A stretch of 47,825 bases of DNA from Smithella sp. (GCA_007244375.1 SCVW01000051.1:1-47825), one strand, 5' to 3'; shown: positions 18,263-28,765, counted from the first letter of the stretch. Notes: generated by a model not told the origin, from the letters alone. Translations and numbers: made by a program.

Positions 18263-18284
18263 ACTAGCGTTAAGTTGAGCTATT

Positions 18285-19862
18285 ATGAGCAAGACTACAA
18301 AAATATCATTTTGTGAGAAAGAGGGCAAATTGAGCATTCATACTTACGAAGAACTGGCAGCTTTGCATGCCATAGCGAAAATTTTAGCACAACCTGTGGA
18401 TTTACGTGAACAGCTTGAGCAGGTTCTGCAGGAAATGAGTTCACGTCTGGGAATGCAGCGCGGAATGATCTCCCTGGTTGACCGCGAAAAGAAAGAGGTC
18501 TGGCTGGATGTAGCCCATGATATAAACATTGACGGACTGGATGTTACATACGAGCCCGGTGAAGGTATAACCGGTAAAGTGGCGGAAACGGGGCGTCCGA
18601 TGGCCGTAGCCAATCTCGGACAGGAAACGCATTTTCTGGATAGAACCGGTGCCCGCCGTCATTTGAACCGTGCGGAACTTTCTTTCCTTTGTGTTCCCAT
18701 TATATACGATTCCAATGTTGTGGGGGTCTTGTCCGCCGATAAGGTTGCGCATCAAGTTGAAAATCTTGATAAAGAAATTGCCTTGCTGTCATCTGTGGCC
18801 GAATTGATGGCCAAAGCAGTTCACATAAGGGCACTTGAGGAAGAAAACAGACGTCTTCGTAAAATTGTCGGTCAGAACCGTGCGCCATCCATGGATATCA
18901 TCGGCCACTCAAAGGCTATGCAAGAAGTCTTCGGATTGCTGGCGCAGGTTTCAGATTCCAATACAACAGTTTTGATCAACGGTGAAACCGGAACGGGGAA
19001 GGAGTTGATCGCGCATGCCATTCATAATAACTCCAATCGCAAGGGAGGTCCCATGGTTCAGGTTAACTGTGCGGCGATTCCCGATACTTTGATTGAAAGT
19101 GAATTGTTCGGCCATGAAAAAGGAGCGTTTACGGGCGCCTTAACCCAACGCCGCGGGCGCTTTGAAGAAGCCAACGGCGGCACTATTTTCCTCGATGAAG
19201 TCGGTGAGCTTTCCGCTGCCGCCCAGGTAAAGCTTTTGCGCGTTTTGCAGGAAAAACGTTTCCAGCCGCTCGGTTCTTCCAGAGTGGTCAATGTGAATGT
19301 CCGGATCATTGCCGCCACCAACCGTAATCTGGAACAGGATATCCTCGGTGATCGCTTCCGTGCCGATTTGTTTTATCGTCTGAATGTGTTCGCGATTTAT
19401 CTGCCGTCCCTGCGCGAACGGGGTAGCGACGTCATTTTGCTGGCGGACCATTTTCTACTTAAGTACAGCAGTGAAATGGGCAAGAATGTAAAAAGAATTT
19501 CAACTGCGGCCATAGAAGTTTTTCTCAATCACAAGTGGCCGGGTAATGTCCGTGAACTTGAAAATTGTATCGAAAGAGCTGTCTTATTATCCAAAACGGA
19601 CACGATAGACTGTCAACATCTTCCGCCTTCATTACAGATAAAAGAAAAGGAACTGGATAAAAAGGACAAAGGTACACTTTCTTCCGTTGTCGAATCGCAG
19701 GAAAGAGCACTTATTATTGAGGCATTGGAAGAAACCGGCGGCAATCAGACGAAAGCAGCCCGGAAACTGGGAACAACCAAGCGAGTTATTCAATATAAGA
19801 TAGCCAAAATGGGTATCAATACAAAGTTGTTTAAAAAAAGAGAAAATGCTGTGAAACAATAG
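18285..19862 (+). CDS. NifA-like sigma-54-dependent transcriptional activator
   Basis: This 525-residue enhancer-binding protein has an N-terminal GAF domain (about 25-180), a AAA+ domain with Walker A GETGTGKE (233-240), the sigma-54 contact loop GAFTGA (280-285) and Walker [10 protein letters not shown], and a C-terminal Fis-type helix-turn-helix (about 475-518, [20 protein letters not shown]). It opens sigma-54 promoters after binding upstream sites. NifA-type GAF domains sense nitrogen status (2-oxoglutarate or PII proteins), but no nif genes are in view. It lies between the two GS/GOGAT units, and sigma-54-like sites precede 14833, 18285 and 20122, so it probably controls these genes. 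The oxygen-sensing linker cysteines of rhizobial NifA are not seen. Confidence 0.9.
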   Translation: MSKTTKISFCEKEGKLSIHTYEELAALHAIAKILAQPVDLREQLEQVLQEMSSRLGMQRGMISLVDREKKEVWLDVAHDINIDGLDVTYEPGEGITGKVAETGRPMAVANLGQETHFLDRTGARRHLNRAELSFLCVPIIYDSNVVGVLSADKVAHQVENLDKEIALLSSVAELMAKAVHIRALEEENRRLRKIVGQNRAPSMDIIGHSKAMQEVFGLLAQVSDSNTTVLINGETGTGKELIAHAIHNNSNRKGGPMVQVNCAAIPDTLIESELFGHEKGAFTGALTQRRGRFEEANGGTIFLDEVGELSAAAQVKLLRVLQEKRFQPLGSSRVVNVNVRIIAATNRNLEQDILGDRFRADLFYRLNVFAIYLPSLRERGSDVILLADHFLLKYSSEMGKNVKRISTAAIEVFLNHKWPGNVRELENCIERAVLLSKTDTIDCQHLPPSLQIKEKELDKKDKGTLSSVVESQERALIIEALEETGGNQTKAARKLGTTKRVIQYKIAKMGINTKLFKKRENAVKQ

Positions 19863-20022
19863 TAGAAAAAACAATTTTTTTCGCAGTTTTATAAGACTTA
19901 AACAAGAAAATAAATAAAGTACATATTTGTTTCATTTTATTTGAAAATAACAATTTTGTGCTTTTATAAAAAAAGAAATTTTTTTGAAATGCGATAAGGA
20001 ATTAAAAAAGAAGGATATACAA

Positions 20023-20046
20023 AAATGTAATTTATTTTTTACATTT
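20023..20046. promoter_or_regulatory. Inverted repeat abutting the glutamate synthase promoter
   Basis: Arms AAATGTAA (20023-20030) and TTACATTT (20039-20046) with an 8-base AT spacer; perfect. The left arm plus spacer (AATGTAATTTATTTT) is repeated exactly at 18114-18128 upstream of the NifA-like gene, where TTACATT follows at 18150-18156. It touches the -24 element. Confidence 0.5.
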
Positions 20047-20061
20047 GGCACGGCTTTGGCA
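20046..20061 (+). promoter_or_regulatory. Sigma-54 promoter of the glutamate synthase operon
   Basis: TGGCACGGCTTTGGCA: the -24 element is perfect (TGGCACG), and the -12 element has the invariant GC at 20059-20060. Transcription would start near 20073, 49 bases before the first start codon. Confidence 0.75.
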
Positions 20062-20121
20062 CTTAAAAATGTACTTTTTGCTTCCAAAGCAGAAAAGAGT
20101 TTGAGGAGGTTATATTAAATC

Positions 20122-21252
20122 ATGTGTCGCCTGTTTTCCATAACCAGTAATGATCCGCTTTCTCCGATGGTCGCTATTCGGGCCATAGATGTCATGAAAG
20201 AAGGTCACGATGGCTCGGGCGTGGGATTGTTTCTTACCGATCTTGGGGGAGAATTTGAAAATTTTAAAGAACAACCAATTCTTTCCGGAATTTTTTCCAA
20301 TGAAGGACTCAAAACTCTTGATCGATTTATGATTGATCAGGATTTTATGGTTAAATACAAACTATCCATCAAACCGGCCAAGACGCCCCCGGCGGGAACC
20401 CCCAAAAGAGACAATTATGTCATTCGCGTTTATGAATATCCGGCTGAATGGGAAGGTTTAAGCAAGGAAGAAATTAACCTGCGTCTGATGATGATACAAC
20501 TGAAATTAAGGAGTATGGGAGAACAGGATGAATCCATGCTGATTTTCAGTTTCTGGCCGGATGTCATTATGATGAAAGAAGTAGGGGATCCCCTGTCGGT
20601 AGCGCAGTATTTAGGGTTGGATCGTGAGGAATTGAAAGTTCGTGTTATTCTGGGTCAGGGACGGCAAAATACAAATTACGCCATAAACATCTATGCCTGC
20701 CATCCTTTCTTCATACAAGGAACCGCATCAGCAACGAATGGAGAAAATACGGCTTTTGTTCCCATTCGGGAATTTTTATGTTCCCGTAACTTTCCCGGTT
20801 ACACCGGCTATAACTCTGATTCTGAGGTCTTTACCCATATTTTGCATTATATGCAAAATCAGCTCGGTATGGGTATGGAGATGTACAAACATATCATTAC
20901 GCCGCTCAAAGATACTGAACTGGATCGTCATCCCGACGGCATGTGGTTGAGAAAATTGAAACAAAGCTGCCGTCCTCTGATCATCGACGGACCTAATTGC
21001 GTCATAGGCTGTCTGCCGGACAAGTCGATTTTTATGGTGCAGGATTCAAAGAAGCTTCGTCCCGGAGTTGTTGGCGGAAAGCCGGGCATGTTCGCTTTTT
21101 CCTCGGAAATGTGCGGTCTGGATGCTACCATTCCGGACAGGTACAGTAATTTTGATTATCAACCGATGAAATATGAAACTGTTTTAGTGAGTCGTGAACG
21201 TCAGGAGATAAAGAAATGGAATCAGTTGGAACCATTAACCCATCCACATTAA
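20122..21252 (+). CDS. Glutamate synthase, glutaminase (class II amidotransferase) subunit
   Basis: This 376-residue Ntn-type glutaminase corresponds to the N-terminal domain of GltB. The catalytic cysteine is residue 2 (MCRLFSI), exposed after Met removal, and DGSGVGLFL matches the class II glutamine-binding region. It releases ammonia from glutamine for the FMN subunit encoded next. A GAGGAGG site lies upstream. The gene overlaps the next by 37 bases, pointing to coupled translation of subunits of one complex. In ordinary proteobacteria these domains are one ~1500-residue GltB; the split form is known mainly from archaea and some anaerobes. Confidence 0.88.
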   Translation: MCRLFSITSNDPLSPMVAIRAIDVMKEGHDGSGVGLFLTDLGGEFENFKEQPILSGIFSNEGLKTLDRFMIDQDFMVKYKLSIKPAKTPPAGTPKRDNYVIRVYEYPAEWEGLSKEEINLRLMMIQLKLRSMGEQDESMLIFSFWPDVIMMKEVGDPLSVAQYLGLDREELKVRVILGQGRQNTNYAINIYACHPFFIQGTASATNGENTAFVPIREFLCSRNFPGYTGYNSDSEVFTHILHYMQNQLGMGMEMYKHIITPLKDTELDRHPDGMWLRKLKQSCRPLIIDGPNCVIGCLPDKSIFMVQDSKKLRPGVVGGKPGMFAFSSEMCGLDATIPDRYSNFDYQPMKYETVLVSRERQEIKKWNQLEPLTHPH

Positions 21253-22850
21253 GTGTTAAAGATCTGCTCTGGCAGATCATGTGGAACAAAGATAAATGTA
21301 CGCTTTGCGGTCAATGTACCGCTGTTTGTCCCGTGCGTGCCATTGAACTGGGTGTGCATCGCAAACGTACGTTGCAGGTGCCTGTTGGTTTGGAAGAAAA
21401 ACCGAGTAATCTCTTTTCTGTTTATTTCGGAATTAATCAGCGTACCGACGTTGCCCATGCATGCGTCGGCTGCGGCATGTGTAATCTGGTCTGTCCCAAC
21501 GGCGCAATTATGCCCTTGCGCAGTGACGAAATAGACAAGTTCAGGTTTCATGCCAACCAGGGAGGCGAACCTCGCCGCCGGGGTGGCAGACGTAATGCGC
21601 CGGACAGTGTTCTGGACAAAATAAAATTTGTCCGTATATCGATGCTGACCGACCCAGCACTGGATGCGGGACGTCATGAATTTGAGCTAAGGACGCTGTT
21701 GGGCAGAATTTTGCCGCCGGAAGAAATGCTCAAAGTCAGCAAAGAAAATGGTTGGATGCCCCCGATACGTGAAATCTATCCCTTGATCATCGGTAGCATG
21801 TCTTTCGGCGCGCTTTCCCCGAACATGTGGGAAGGCCTGCAGATGGGGGTGGCCTATCTTAATGAAGAATTGGGAATGCCGGTACGGATCTGTACTGGCG
21901 AAGGAGGATGTCCATCGCGCTTGTTGAAATCCCGTTTTCTGAAATATGTTATTTTGCAGATCGCCAGTGGTTACTTCGGCTGGGATGAAATCATTCATAA
22001 TCTGCCTTACATGAAGGAAGATCCCTGTGCGATTGAGATAAAATACGGACAGGGCGCCAAGCCCGGTGACGGTGGTTTGCTGATGTGGTACAAAGTCAAT
22101 AAGCTTATTGCCGCTATTCGCGGTGTGCCGCAGGGCGTGAGTCTGCCCAGTCCGCCGACTCATCAGACCAAGTACTCAATTGAAGAAGCGGTAGCCAAAA
22201 TGATTCAATCCATGTACATGGCGTGGGGTTTTCGCGTACCGGTTTATCCGAAAATATCCGCAACGAGTACAACCCTGGCCGTCCTGAATAATCTGACCAG
22301 AAATCATTATGCAGCAGGTTTGGCCATAGACGGTGAAGACGGTGGTACGGGAGCCGCTTACAACGTTTCGATGAATCATATGGGGCATCCCATTGCCAGC
22401 AATTTGCGCGACGCTTATTTGAATCTGGTCAAATTGGGCAAGCAAAATGAAATCCCTCTTTTTGCCGGGGGCGGTATCGGGAAAAACGGTAATCTTGCGG
22501 CTAACGCTGCAGCGCTGATCATGCTGGGGGCAAGCGGTGTGCAGACAGGGAAATATATTATGCAGGCGGCTGCCGGTTGTCTGGGTTCAGAAGCCGACCG
22601 TTGCAACGTCTGTAATATCGGCGTATGTCCCAAAGGCATTACTTCGCAGGATTCACGCCTGGACCGCAGGCTTGATCCGGAAAAAGTTGCCCAGCGGATT
22701 GTGGATGTATATTTAAATTTTGACACGGAATTGAAGAAAATTTTCGCGCCGCTGGGACGTTCCACCTCCCTGCCTATCGGTATGTCCGATGCGTTGGGAA
22801 TTGACGACGCGGCCGCGGCCGAAAGATTAAATATTAAATACGTATTATAA
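21216..22850 (+). CDS. Glutamate synthase, FMN-binding synthase subunit with two ferredoxin clusters
   Basis: This 544-residue subunit makes glutamate from 2-oxoglutarate and ammonia on FMN. Residues 28-38 and 83-93 are two CxxCxxCxxxC motifs for 4Fe-4S clusters (CTLCGQCTAVCP, CVGCGMCNLVCP). The Glu_synthase barrel follows (about 160-510), with GEGGCPSR, DGGLLMWYKV, DGEDGGTGAAYN and the cluster-binding cysteines in CNVCNIGVCPKG. Such ferredoxin-bearing synthases are the archaeal type and may take electrons from ferredoxin as well as from the partner reductase. It overlaps the glutaminase gene by 37 bases; 22 bases separate it from the next gene. Confidence 0.92.
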   Translation: MESVGTINPSTLSVKDLLWQIMWNKDKCTLCGQCTAVCPVRAIELGVHRKRTLQVPVGLEEKPSNLFSVYFGINQRTDVAHACVGCGMCNLVCPNGAIMPLRSDEIDKFRFHANQGGEPRRRGGRRNAPDSVLDKIKFVRISMLTDPALDAGRHEFELRTLLGRILPPEEMLKVSKENGWMPPIREIYPLIIGSMSFGALSPNMWEGLQMGVAYLNEELGMPVRICTGEGGCPSRLLKSRFLKYVILQIASGYFGWDEIIHNLPYMKEDPCAIEIKYGQGAKPGDGGLLMWYKVNKLIAAIRGVPQGVSLPSPPTHQTKYSIEEAVAKMIQSMYMAWGFRVPVYPKISATSTTLAVLNNLTRNHYAAGLAIDGEDGGTGAAYNVSMNHMGHPIASNLRDAYLNLVKLGKQNEIPLFAGGGIGKNGNLAANAAALIMLGASGVQTGKYIMQAAAGCLGSEADRCNVCNIGVCPKGITSQDSRLDRRLDPEKVAQRIVDVYLNFDTELKKIFAPLGRSTSLPIGMSDALGIDDAAAAERLNIKYVL

Positions 22851-22872
22851 AATCGGGATTCATATAAATTTT

Positions 22873-25209
22873 ATGGTTAAAAAAGGAACAATAAAAATTG
22901 CAGGTCAGGAACACGGAATTCGAGTCGAATCCCGTGTTCTTGAAGAAGAAATTCAGCAGGCGGTGACCAAAGGTTATCGTCATATCGAAGTAGCCGCATA
23001 TGGTCAGCATGGTATTGGCGGTCGTCTCTGGCGGGGTGGCGATGCGCAAATTAAAGTCGACGTAACGGGATCTTCCGGACAGCGGCTTGGTTCAATGGGA
23101 TTCGCCAATACAATGATCGAAGTATTCGGTCCCGCCTCGGATGACGTCGGCTGGCTCAACGCCGGAGCTCTTATTATTGTTCGCGGCAACGCTACCAACG
23201 GCGTCGCCAACGCCATGGCACAGGGCAAGGTTTACATTGATGGAGATATCGGCGCCCGCGGCATGACCATGACCAAGCATAATCCTCGTTTTGAGCCGCC
23301 TGAACTCTGGGTATTCGGCAAGGCCGGGGATTCATTCGCCGAATTCATGGCCGGCGGTGTCGCTGTTGTCTGCGGTGTAGGATCTGAAAACGAAAAAGAT
23401 GTTTTAGGCTACCGTCCATGTGTGGGCATGGTGGGAGGTAAAATTTTCTTTCGTGGCAGCCAAAGCTCTTACAGCGTCCATGATGCCAGGCTGATTACCG
23501 ATCTTCCCAAGGAAGAATGGTCATGGCTGAAAATCAATCTGAAAAAATTTCTGCAGGCCATCGGCAAGGAATATTTATTTGAAGACTTGGTTGAAAAGCG
23601 TCAAGAATGGAAACTGTTGAGTGCCTTGAAGCCCCATGAGAAAAAAGAACGTTCCATCCGGAAAATGAATGTCTTCAGACTAGATGCCTGGGAACGGGAG
23701 TTGGGCAGTGGTGGTTTGATCGGAGATCTTGTCAGCGTGGATCGATCACCTATCGGTTTGATTACCAGCGGTGAATTACGACGTTTTGTCCCCATTTGGG
23801 CCAATGAAAAATATTTACCGCCCTGTCAGGCACATTGTCCGACTGGTATCCCCGTTCAGAAAAGATGGGAGTTGATACGGAAAGGAAAAATGCAGGAGGC
23901 GGTCAATCTGGCGCTGGAATATACGCCTTTTCCCGCTACGGTTTGCGGTTATCTTTGCCCCAATCTGTGCATGCAGAATTGCTCACGGCAGACGGTCAAT
24001 CTACCTGCCGTGGATATAACCATTTTGGGCAAAGCTTCTCTGGAAGCGAAAGAACCGAAACCGCATCCGGCCACGGGCAAAAAAGTTGCCGTCATCGGCG
24101 GAGGAGCAGCGGGGCTTTCCGTGGCCTGGCAATTATGGATGAAAGGCCACGATGCGGTCATTTACGAAGGTAGGAAACAACTGGGCGGCAAAATTACGGA
24201 AACGATCCCGCAAAGTCGCATACCCGATGAAATCGTCGCGCATGAAATCAAGAGACTCGCAAAAAATGTTCATCACATTCATCTGAATGCTTCCTTAACA
24301 AAAGAAAAATTCGGGAAGCTTAAAAACGAATTTGATTTCATCGTTATTGCTTCCGGTGCCGCCAAACCAAGAAAAATCAATGTGCGCGGGATTGACAAAG
24401 CGTTAGCCGCCCTTGATTTTCTCAGACAGAGCAAGCTCAATTGCATCAAGGTAGGAAAAAAAGTGGTTGTCATCGGCGCCGGCAACGTCGGCTGCGACGC
24501 CGCGACGGAAGCCTTTCGTCTGGGAGCTAAAAGCGTGACCTTAATCGATGTTCAGCAACCGGCATCATTCGGAGTCGAAAGACGTCATGCCGAAACAGCC
24601 GGTGCGAAATTCCTCTGGCCCTGCTTCACCAAAGCCATTACCGCCAAAGGAGTGGAACTGACCGATGGTGAAGTTTTACCCGCGGATACCGTTATTGTCG
24701 CAGTCGGCGACGTCCCGGATCTGTCTTTCCTGCCGGACGATGTGGCGACAAAAAAGGGATTCATTGTTGTCAATGAATATTTTAAAACGAACGACGACCA
24801 GATATTTGCTATCGGAGACGCCGTCAAGCCCGGCCTGCTTACGGACGCGATCGGAGCCGGACGCATTGCGGCAAGGGCTATAAATGATTTACTCAAGGGT
24901 TCCCATGAAACGTATGATCAACTGTTGCCAATTGATTTCAACAGGATAAAAACAGAATATTTTGATGCGCGTATCAAGAGTTTTTCCGATCTGGTTTCCT
25001 GTGCGACCAATTGCGCTTCCTGCGGTGCCTGCCGTGATTGCGGCATGTGCGAGAGTATTTGTCCGCAAAATGCCATTTCCCGCAAAACACTGGAAGGGGA
25101 AAATTTCGAATATGTGGTTGACGAAGAACTTTGCATAGGATGCGGTTTCTGTGCCGGCACTTGTCCGACTGGTGTTTGGGAAATCGTGGAAAATGCACCA
25201 TTGGAATAA
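22873..25209 (+). CDS. Fused GXGXG domain + GltD-like NAD(P)H reductase + ferredoxin
   Basis: This 778-residue multidomain protein has three parts. Residues 1-240 are the GXGXG beta-helix that forms the C-terminal domain of GltB (GGRLWRGGDAQIKV, GWLNAGALIIVRGNATNG). Residues about 310-700 are a GltD-type flavoprotein: the cysteine-rich CQAHCPTGIPVQKRW and CGYLCPNLCMQNC cluster, FAD site VAVIGGGAAGLS, NAD(P)H site VVVIGAGNVGCDA and FAIGDAV. Residues about 715-770 are a ferredoxin with two cluster motifs (CGACRDCGMCESICP, CIGCGFCAGTCP). Electrons would pass from NAD(P)H to the FMN subunit. Joining the GltB tail domain to the small subunit is unusual; the two pieces are normally separate proteins. 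The ribosome site is weak. Confidence 0.9.
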   Translation: MVKKGTIKIAGQEHGIRVESRVLEEEIQQAVTKGYRHIEVAAYGQHGIGGRLWRGGDAQIKVDVTGSSGQRLGSMGFANTMIEVFGPASDDVGWLNAGALIIVRGNATNGVANAMAQGKVYIDGDIGARGMTMTKHNPRFEPPELWVFGKAGDSFAEFMAGGVAVVCGVGSENEKDVLGYRPCVGMVGGKIFFRGSQSSYSVHDARLITDLPKEEWSWLKINLKKFLQAIGKEYLFEDLVEKRQEWKLLSALKPHEKKERSIRKMNVFRLDAWERELGSGGLIGDLVSVDRSPIGLITSGELRRFVPIWANEKYLPPCQAHCPTGIPVQKRWELIRKGKMQEAVNLALEYTPFPATVCGYLCPNLCMQNCSRQTVNLPAVDITILGKASLEAKEPKPHPATGKKVAVIGGGAAGLSVAWQLWMKGHDAVIYEGRKQLGGKITETIPQSRIPDEIVAHEIKRLAKNVHHIHLNASLTKEKFGKLKNEFDFIVIASGAAKPRKINVRGIDKALAALDFLRQSKLNCIKVGKKVVVIGAGNVGCDAATEAFRLGAKSVTLIDVQQPASFGVERRHAETAGAKFLWPCFTKAITAKGVELTDGEVLPADTVIVAVGDVPDLSFLPDDVATKKGFIVVNEYFKTNDDQIFAIGDAVKPGLLTDAIGAGRIAARAINDLLKGSHETYDQLLPIDFNRIKTEYFDARIKSFSDLVSCATNCASCGACRDCGMCESICPQNAISRKTLEGENFEYVVDEELCIGCGFCAGTCPTGVWEIVENAPLE

Positions 25210-25236
25210 ACATTAAAAGAGTGAGGATAATAAATT

Positions 25237-27408
25237 ATGAAGAAAACGAAGCAAACAACTGCGGCAGAAAGACAATATCTGATTGAAAAGGAAAAATTTG
25301 TTCCCGTATCGCAGTACTTCGGGGAGGATACCTTCAACCGCAAGGCGATGAAGGAGAAGCTGTCCAAGGAAACCTTTAAGAAATTAATGGATGCGATAGA
25401 CGAAGGTAAGACAATCGACGCCAAAACAGCCGATATCGTAGCCGAGGCCATGAAAAAATGGGCTCTGGAAAAAGGCGCCACGCACTTTGCACATTGGTTC
25501 CAGCCGATGACCGGCATCACCGCAGAAAAGCATGACGCGTTTATTGAACCATGCGGCGACGGCCAGGTTATGGAAAAATTTTCCGGTAAACAGCTTGTTC
25601 AGGGAGAGCCCGATGCTTCCAGTTTTCCCTCAGGCGGAATACGCGCAACTTTTGAAGCGCGCGGTTACACGGCGTGGGATATGTCCTCACCTGCATTTAT
25701 CAAAAGAAACGGAATTTCCACAACCCTTTGCATCCCGACAGTTTTTATTTCCTACACCGGACAGGCGCTGGATAAGAAAACTCCTCTTTTGCGTTCGATT
25801 CGCGCTTTAAGCAAAAGCGCCGTTAATATGCTGAAGCTTCTGGGCGCAAAGAAAGTCAGGAAAGTTCAATCCAATCTGGGCCCCGAACAAGAATACTTCC
25901 TGATCGATATGGATTATTTCTTCAAACGTCCCGATTTGGTATTGGGCGGCAGAACCGTTGTCGGAGCACCTCCTCCCAAGGGACAGGAACTCGAAGATCA
26001 GTATTTCGGCAGTATCAAGGAAAGAATATCTTCTTACATGCACGATGTGGAAGAAGAACTTTTCAAACTGGGTATTCCGGCAAAAACGCGTCATAATGAG
26101 GTCGCTCCGAGTCAGTTTGAAATAGCACCGGTTTATGAAGAGGCAAATATTGCGGTTGACCATAATCAAATGGTCATGGATACCATGAAGTCTGTTGCCA
26201 AGAAACACCGCCTGGCGGCGCTTCTGCACGAAAAACCCTTTGCCCGCATCAACGGCTCCGGCAAGCATGTTAACTGGTCCATGTCCGATGACAAAGGCAA
26301 TAATCTTCTTGATCCCGGTAAGACACCGCATGATAACGTTCAGTTTCTTGTGTTTTTAATTGCGACCGTTCGTGCTGTTTACAAACATGCGGATATTCTT
26401 CGTGCCGCTGTTGCCTCGTATGCAAATGATCATCGGCTGGGCGCCAACGAAGCGCCACCTGCCATCATATCGGTATTCCTGGGTGATCAACTAACGCAGA
26501 TTCTGGAAAATATACAGAAAGGCACTGTCATGCATGCCACTAATGCGGAAATCATTGACCTGGATATTTCTTCTCTGCCCACTCTAAGCAAGGACAATAC
26601 CGACCGCAACCGGACGTCGCCCTTTGCCTTTACCGGCAACAAATTTGAATTCCGCGCCGTAGGGTCATCGCAAAATATAGCATCACCGGCATTGGTCATC
26701 AACACAATTGTTGCGGAAAGCCTGGATGACCTGGCGGAAAAAATTAAAGCCAAAGAAACAAAGAACATCAATCAGGCCGTCTTGGAGGTTCTCAGAGACG
26801 AAATCACCTACATTAAACCGGTTCTCTTCAACGGCGACAATTACAGCAAGGAATGGGAAAAAGAAGCGGAAAGAAGAGGTCTCCCCAACGAAAAGACAAC
26901 ACCCACCGCGTTGAAGGCCCTGATTACGAAAAAGGCGTTGAATCTTTTCGAAAAATACGAGGTTCTCTCCAATCTGGAACTCAAATCACGGCAGCTGATT
27001 CATCTGGAACGCTACATCAAGGATCTGGAGATAGAAGTCAAATGTCTCAACAACATTTGCATGAATCAGATATTACCGGTAGCCGTTGATTATCAAAAGA
27101 AACTGGCTACAGCCATCAATCGTACAAAGGATGCTTTGGGATCTGCGGCGGTGATGTCTTCCGAAATTGAACTTCTCAAGAAAATTCTCGACCTGATCAA
27201 CAGTATTTACTCTCTCAACAAGGAAATTCAGCAGAAAGTGGAATCCGTCACGAGTCTGCATGATGAACAGAAGAAGGCCGAGGCCTTGAGTGCTAAAGTC
27301 AAACCGATGATGGACGAATTAAGGGAATATGTCGATGCTCTGGAAATTCTGGTGGATGATGAAATATGGCCTCTGCCGAAGTTCTGGGAGATGCTCTTTA
27401 TCAGTTAA
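25237..27408 (+). CDS. glnN: Glutamine synthetase type III (second copy)
   Basis: This 723-residue GSIII paralogue of the 14833-17001 gene has the same signatures ([50 protein letters not shown]). The catalytic two-thirds are very similar, with long identical DNA stretches around 15593-15635 and 26000-26040; the C-terminal helical third differs most. It lies 27 bases after the glutamate synthase reductase gene with a GAGGA-like site, so GS and GOGAT are made from one transcript. The two copies are likely to come from duplication with later separation of control: one as a single gene, one inside the GOGAT operon. Confidence 0.95.
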   Translation: MKKTKQTTAAERQYLIEKEKFVPVSQYFGEDTFNRKAMKEKLSKETFKKLMDAIDEGKTIDAKTADIVAEAMKKWALEKGATHFAHWFQPMTGITAEKHDAFIEPCGDGQVMEKFSGKQLVQGEPDASSFPSGGIRATFEARGYTAWDMSSPAFIKRNGISTTLCIPTVFISYTGQALDKKTPLLRSIRALSKSAVNMLKLLGAKKVRKVQSNLGPEQEYFLIDMDYFFKRPDLVLGGRTVVGAPPPKGQELEDQYFGSIKERISSYMHDVEEELFKLGIPAKTRHNEVAPSQFEIAPVYEEANIAVDHNQMVMDTMKSVAKKHRLAALLHEKPFARINGSGKHVNWSMSDDKGNNLLDPGKTPHDNVQFLVFLIATVRAVYKHADILRAAVASYANDHRLGANEAPPAIISVFLGDQLTQILENIQKGTVMHATNAEIIDLDISSLPTLSKDNTDRNRTSPFAFTGNKFEFRAVGSSQNIASPALVINTIVAESLDDLAEKIKAKETKNINQAVLEVLRDEITYIKPVLFNGDNYSKEWEKEAERRGLPNEKTTPTALKALITKKALNLFEKYEVLSNLELKSRQLIHLERYIKDLEIEVKCLNNICMNQILPVAVDYQKKLATAINRTKDALGSAAVMSSEIELLKKILDLINSIYSLNKEIQQKVESVTSLHDEQKKAEALSAKVKPMMDELREYVDALEILVDDEIWPLPKFWEMLFIS

Positions 27409-27420
27409 GAATAGCTTTTT

Positions 27421-27456
27421 GAAGGGTACGGTTTTTTACCGTTCCCTTCTGTTTTT
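27421..27456 (+). terminator. Terminator of the GOGAT-GS operon
   Basis: Stem GAAGGG-T-ACGGT with ACCGT-T-CCCTTC (one T-T mismatch), 5-base loop, then TGTTTTTG; 13 bases after the stop codon. Confidence 0.88.
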
Positions 27457-27510
27457 GTTATTGACGGGATTACGAAAAAAGGATAGAGACTCCACGCTTA
27501 TTAAGTGTGC

Positions 27511-27529
27511 ATAAGGAAGTTTACCTTAT
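27511..27529. promoter_or_regulatory. Inverted repeat upstream of carA
   Basis: ATAAGG-N7-CCTTAT, perfect 6-bp arms, about 95 bases before the carA start. It may be an operator or part of the leader; the binding protein is unknown. Confidence 0.3.
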
Positions 27530-27622
27530 ACTGTTCCATTCAGGTAAGCATTCTGTATCTTTCATATTTGTGTCATGGTTCACGAGGAAACGATTCCGGA
27601 TTTTTTTAGGTGATTAAGTTTA

Positions 27623-28765
27623 ATGCCTCTGTTAAAAAAAGAACGTAGAGCGTTGCTTGTCCTGGAAGACGGCAGTGTTTTTGAAGGAAACGCTTTTGCC
27701 GGCAGCGGCGAGACAATGGGCGAAGTTGTTTTCAATACGGGCATGACCGGATATCAGGAAGTGATTACCGATCCCTCATATAAAGGCCAGATCGTTGCCA
27801 TGACCTATCCTCTGGTCGGCAATTACGGAATCAACGACGAGGATATGGAATCGGCCGGTATTCATCTCGAGGGTTTTATTGTTAGAGAATATCAACCTAA
27901 TCCCAGTAACTGGCGAATGAAGCAAAGCCTTAAATCCTTTCTGGAAAATTACGGGAAAATCGGTATTGAAGGAATTGATACCCGTGCGCTGACACGACGT
28001 CTGCGACTTTCCGGTGCGATGAAAGGAATCATTTCCACGGAAAGTAAAAATATAAAATCCATGCTGGCAAAAGTACAAGCGTATCCCGGACTTATTGGTC
28101 GTGATTTGGTTCGCGAAGTAACTTGTTCCAAACCGTATATATGGGAAAACGGCGCGCCTCGCACAGATAAATTTCCTTCCAGAAAAACTGCTAAAAAATT
28201 GCGAGTGGCTGTTCTCGACTGCGGAGTAAAATACAACATTCTGCGTCTTCTGGAAAAAAACGGTTGTGAAGTGCTTGTCCTACCTGCATCTTCAAAAAGC
28301 GCTGAAATCCTGGCTCTGAAACCGGATGGAGTTTTGCTTTCTAACGGGCCCGGTGATCCGGCAGCTCTTCCTTATATAGTAAACGCTGTGCGCAATATTA
28401 TCGGTAACGTACCGGTTTTTGGCATTTGTCTCGGACATCAAATGATTGGTCAGGCTATCGGCGGATATACGGAAAAGTTGAAATTCGGTCATCACGGGAT
28501 TAATCAACCGGTGAAAAATGTTGACACAGGTAGAGTGGAAATTACCTCTCAAAATCACGGTTTTGTAGTTGTTCCGGAATCGGTAAAAGACAAGGCCAAA
28601 AAAAAATACCACAATCTGAATGACAATACATCCGAGGGAATGAGCATGCCGCGGGCATTTAGCGTACAATATCATCCGGAAGCTGCTCCTGGACCGCATG
28701 ATACCGAGTATTTGTTTGAGAAATTTGTACAAATGATGAAAAAAGAGAAGAGGAAAACAACTTGA
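27623..28765 (+). CDS. carA: Carbamoyl-phosphate synthase small subunit
   Basis: This 380-residue glutaminase subunit feeds ammonia to CarB for carbamoyl phosphate (arginine and pyrimidines). The N-terminal CPSase_sm_chain domain (about 8-140; [34 protein letters not shown] in part) is followed by a class I amidotransferase (about 195-375) with nucleophile C269 in [10 protein letters not shown] and the H/E pair in QYHPEA. The stop codon overlaps the TTG start of guaA by four bases, so the two are translationally coupled. The usual partner gene carB lies 1.75 kb downstream, beyond guaA. Confidence 0.97.
   Translation: MPLLKKERRALLVLEDGSVFEGNAFAGSGETMGEVVFNTGMTGYQEVITDPSYKGQIVAMTYPLVGNYGINDEDMESAGIHLEGFIVREYQPNPSNWRMKQSLKSFLENYGKIGIEGIDTRALTRRLRLSGAMKGIISTESKNIKSMLAKVQAYPGLIGRDLVREVTCSKPYIWENGAPRTDKFPSRKTAKKLRVAVLDCGVKYNILRLLEKNGCEVLVLPASSKSAEILALKPDGVLLSNGPGDPAALPYIVNAVRNIIGNVPVFGICLGHQMIGQAIGGYTEKLKFGHHGINQPVKNVDTGRVEITSQNHGFVVVPESVKDKAKKKYHNLNDNTSEGMSMPRAFSVQYHPEAAPGPHDTEYLFEKFVQMMKKEKRKTT

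Larger units (their letters stand above)
17970..18284. promoter_or_regulatory. Control region of the NifA-like gene with REP-like palindromes
   Basis: This 315-base gene-free stretch begins with a hairpin overlapping the preceding stop (17966-17991, ATGATGAT/ATCATCAT), a weak terminator. Then come two GC-rich palindromes, AT-rich sequence with TGTAA/TTACA half-sites, a perfect palindrome, a sigma-54-like promoter and a palindrome near the start codon. Confidence 0.55.

Noticed and set aside
24918-25520. 200-codon minus-strand frame across the GOGAT reductase/second glnN boundary
   Set aside because: Antisense to two well-supported genes and composed of a low-complexity serine/phenylalanine-rich translation.
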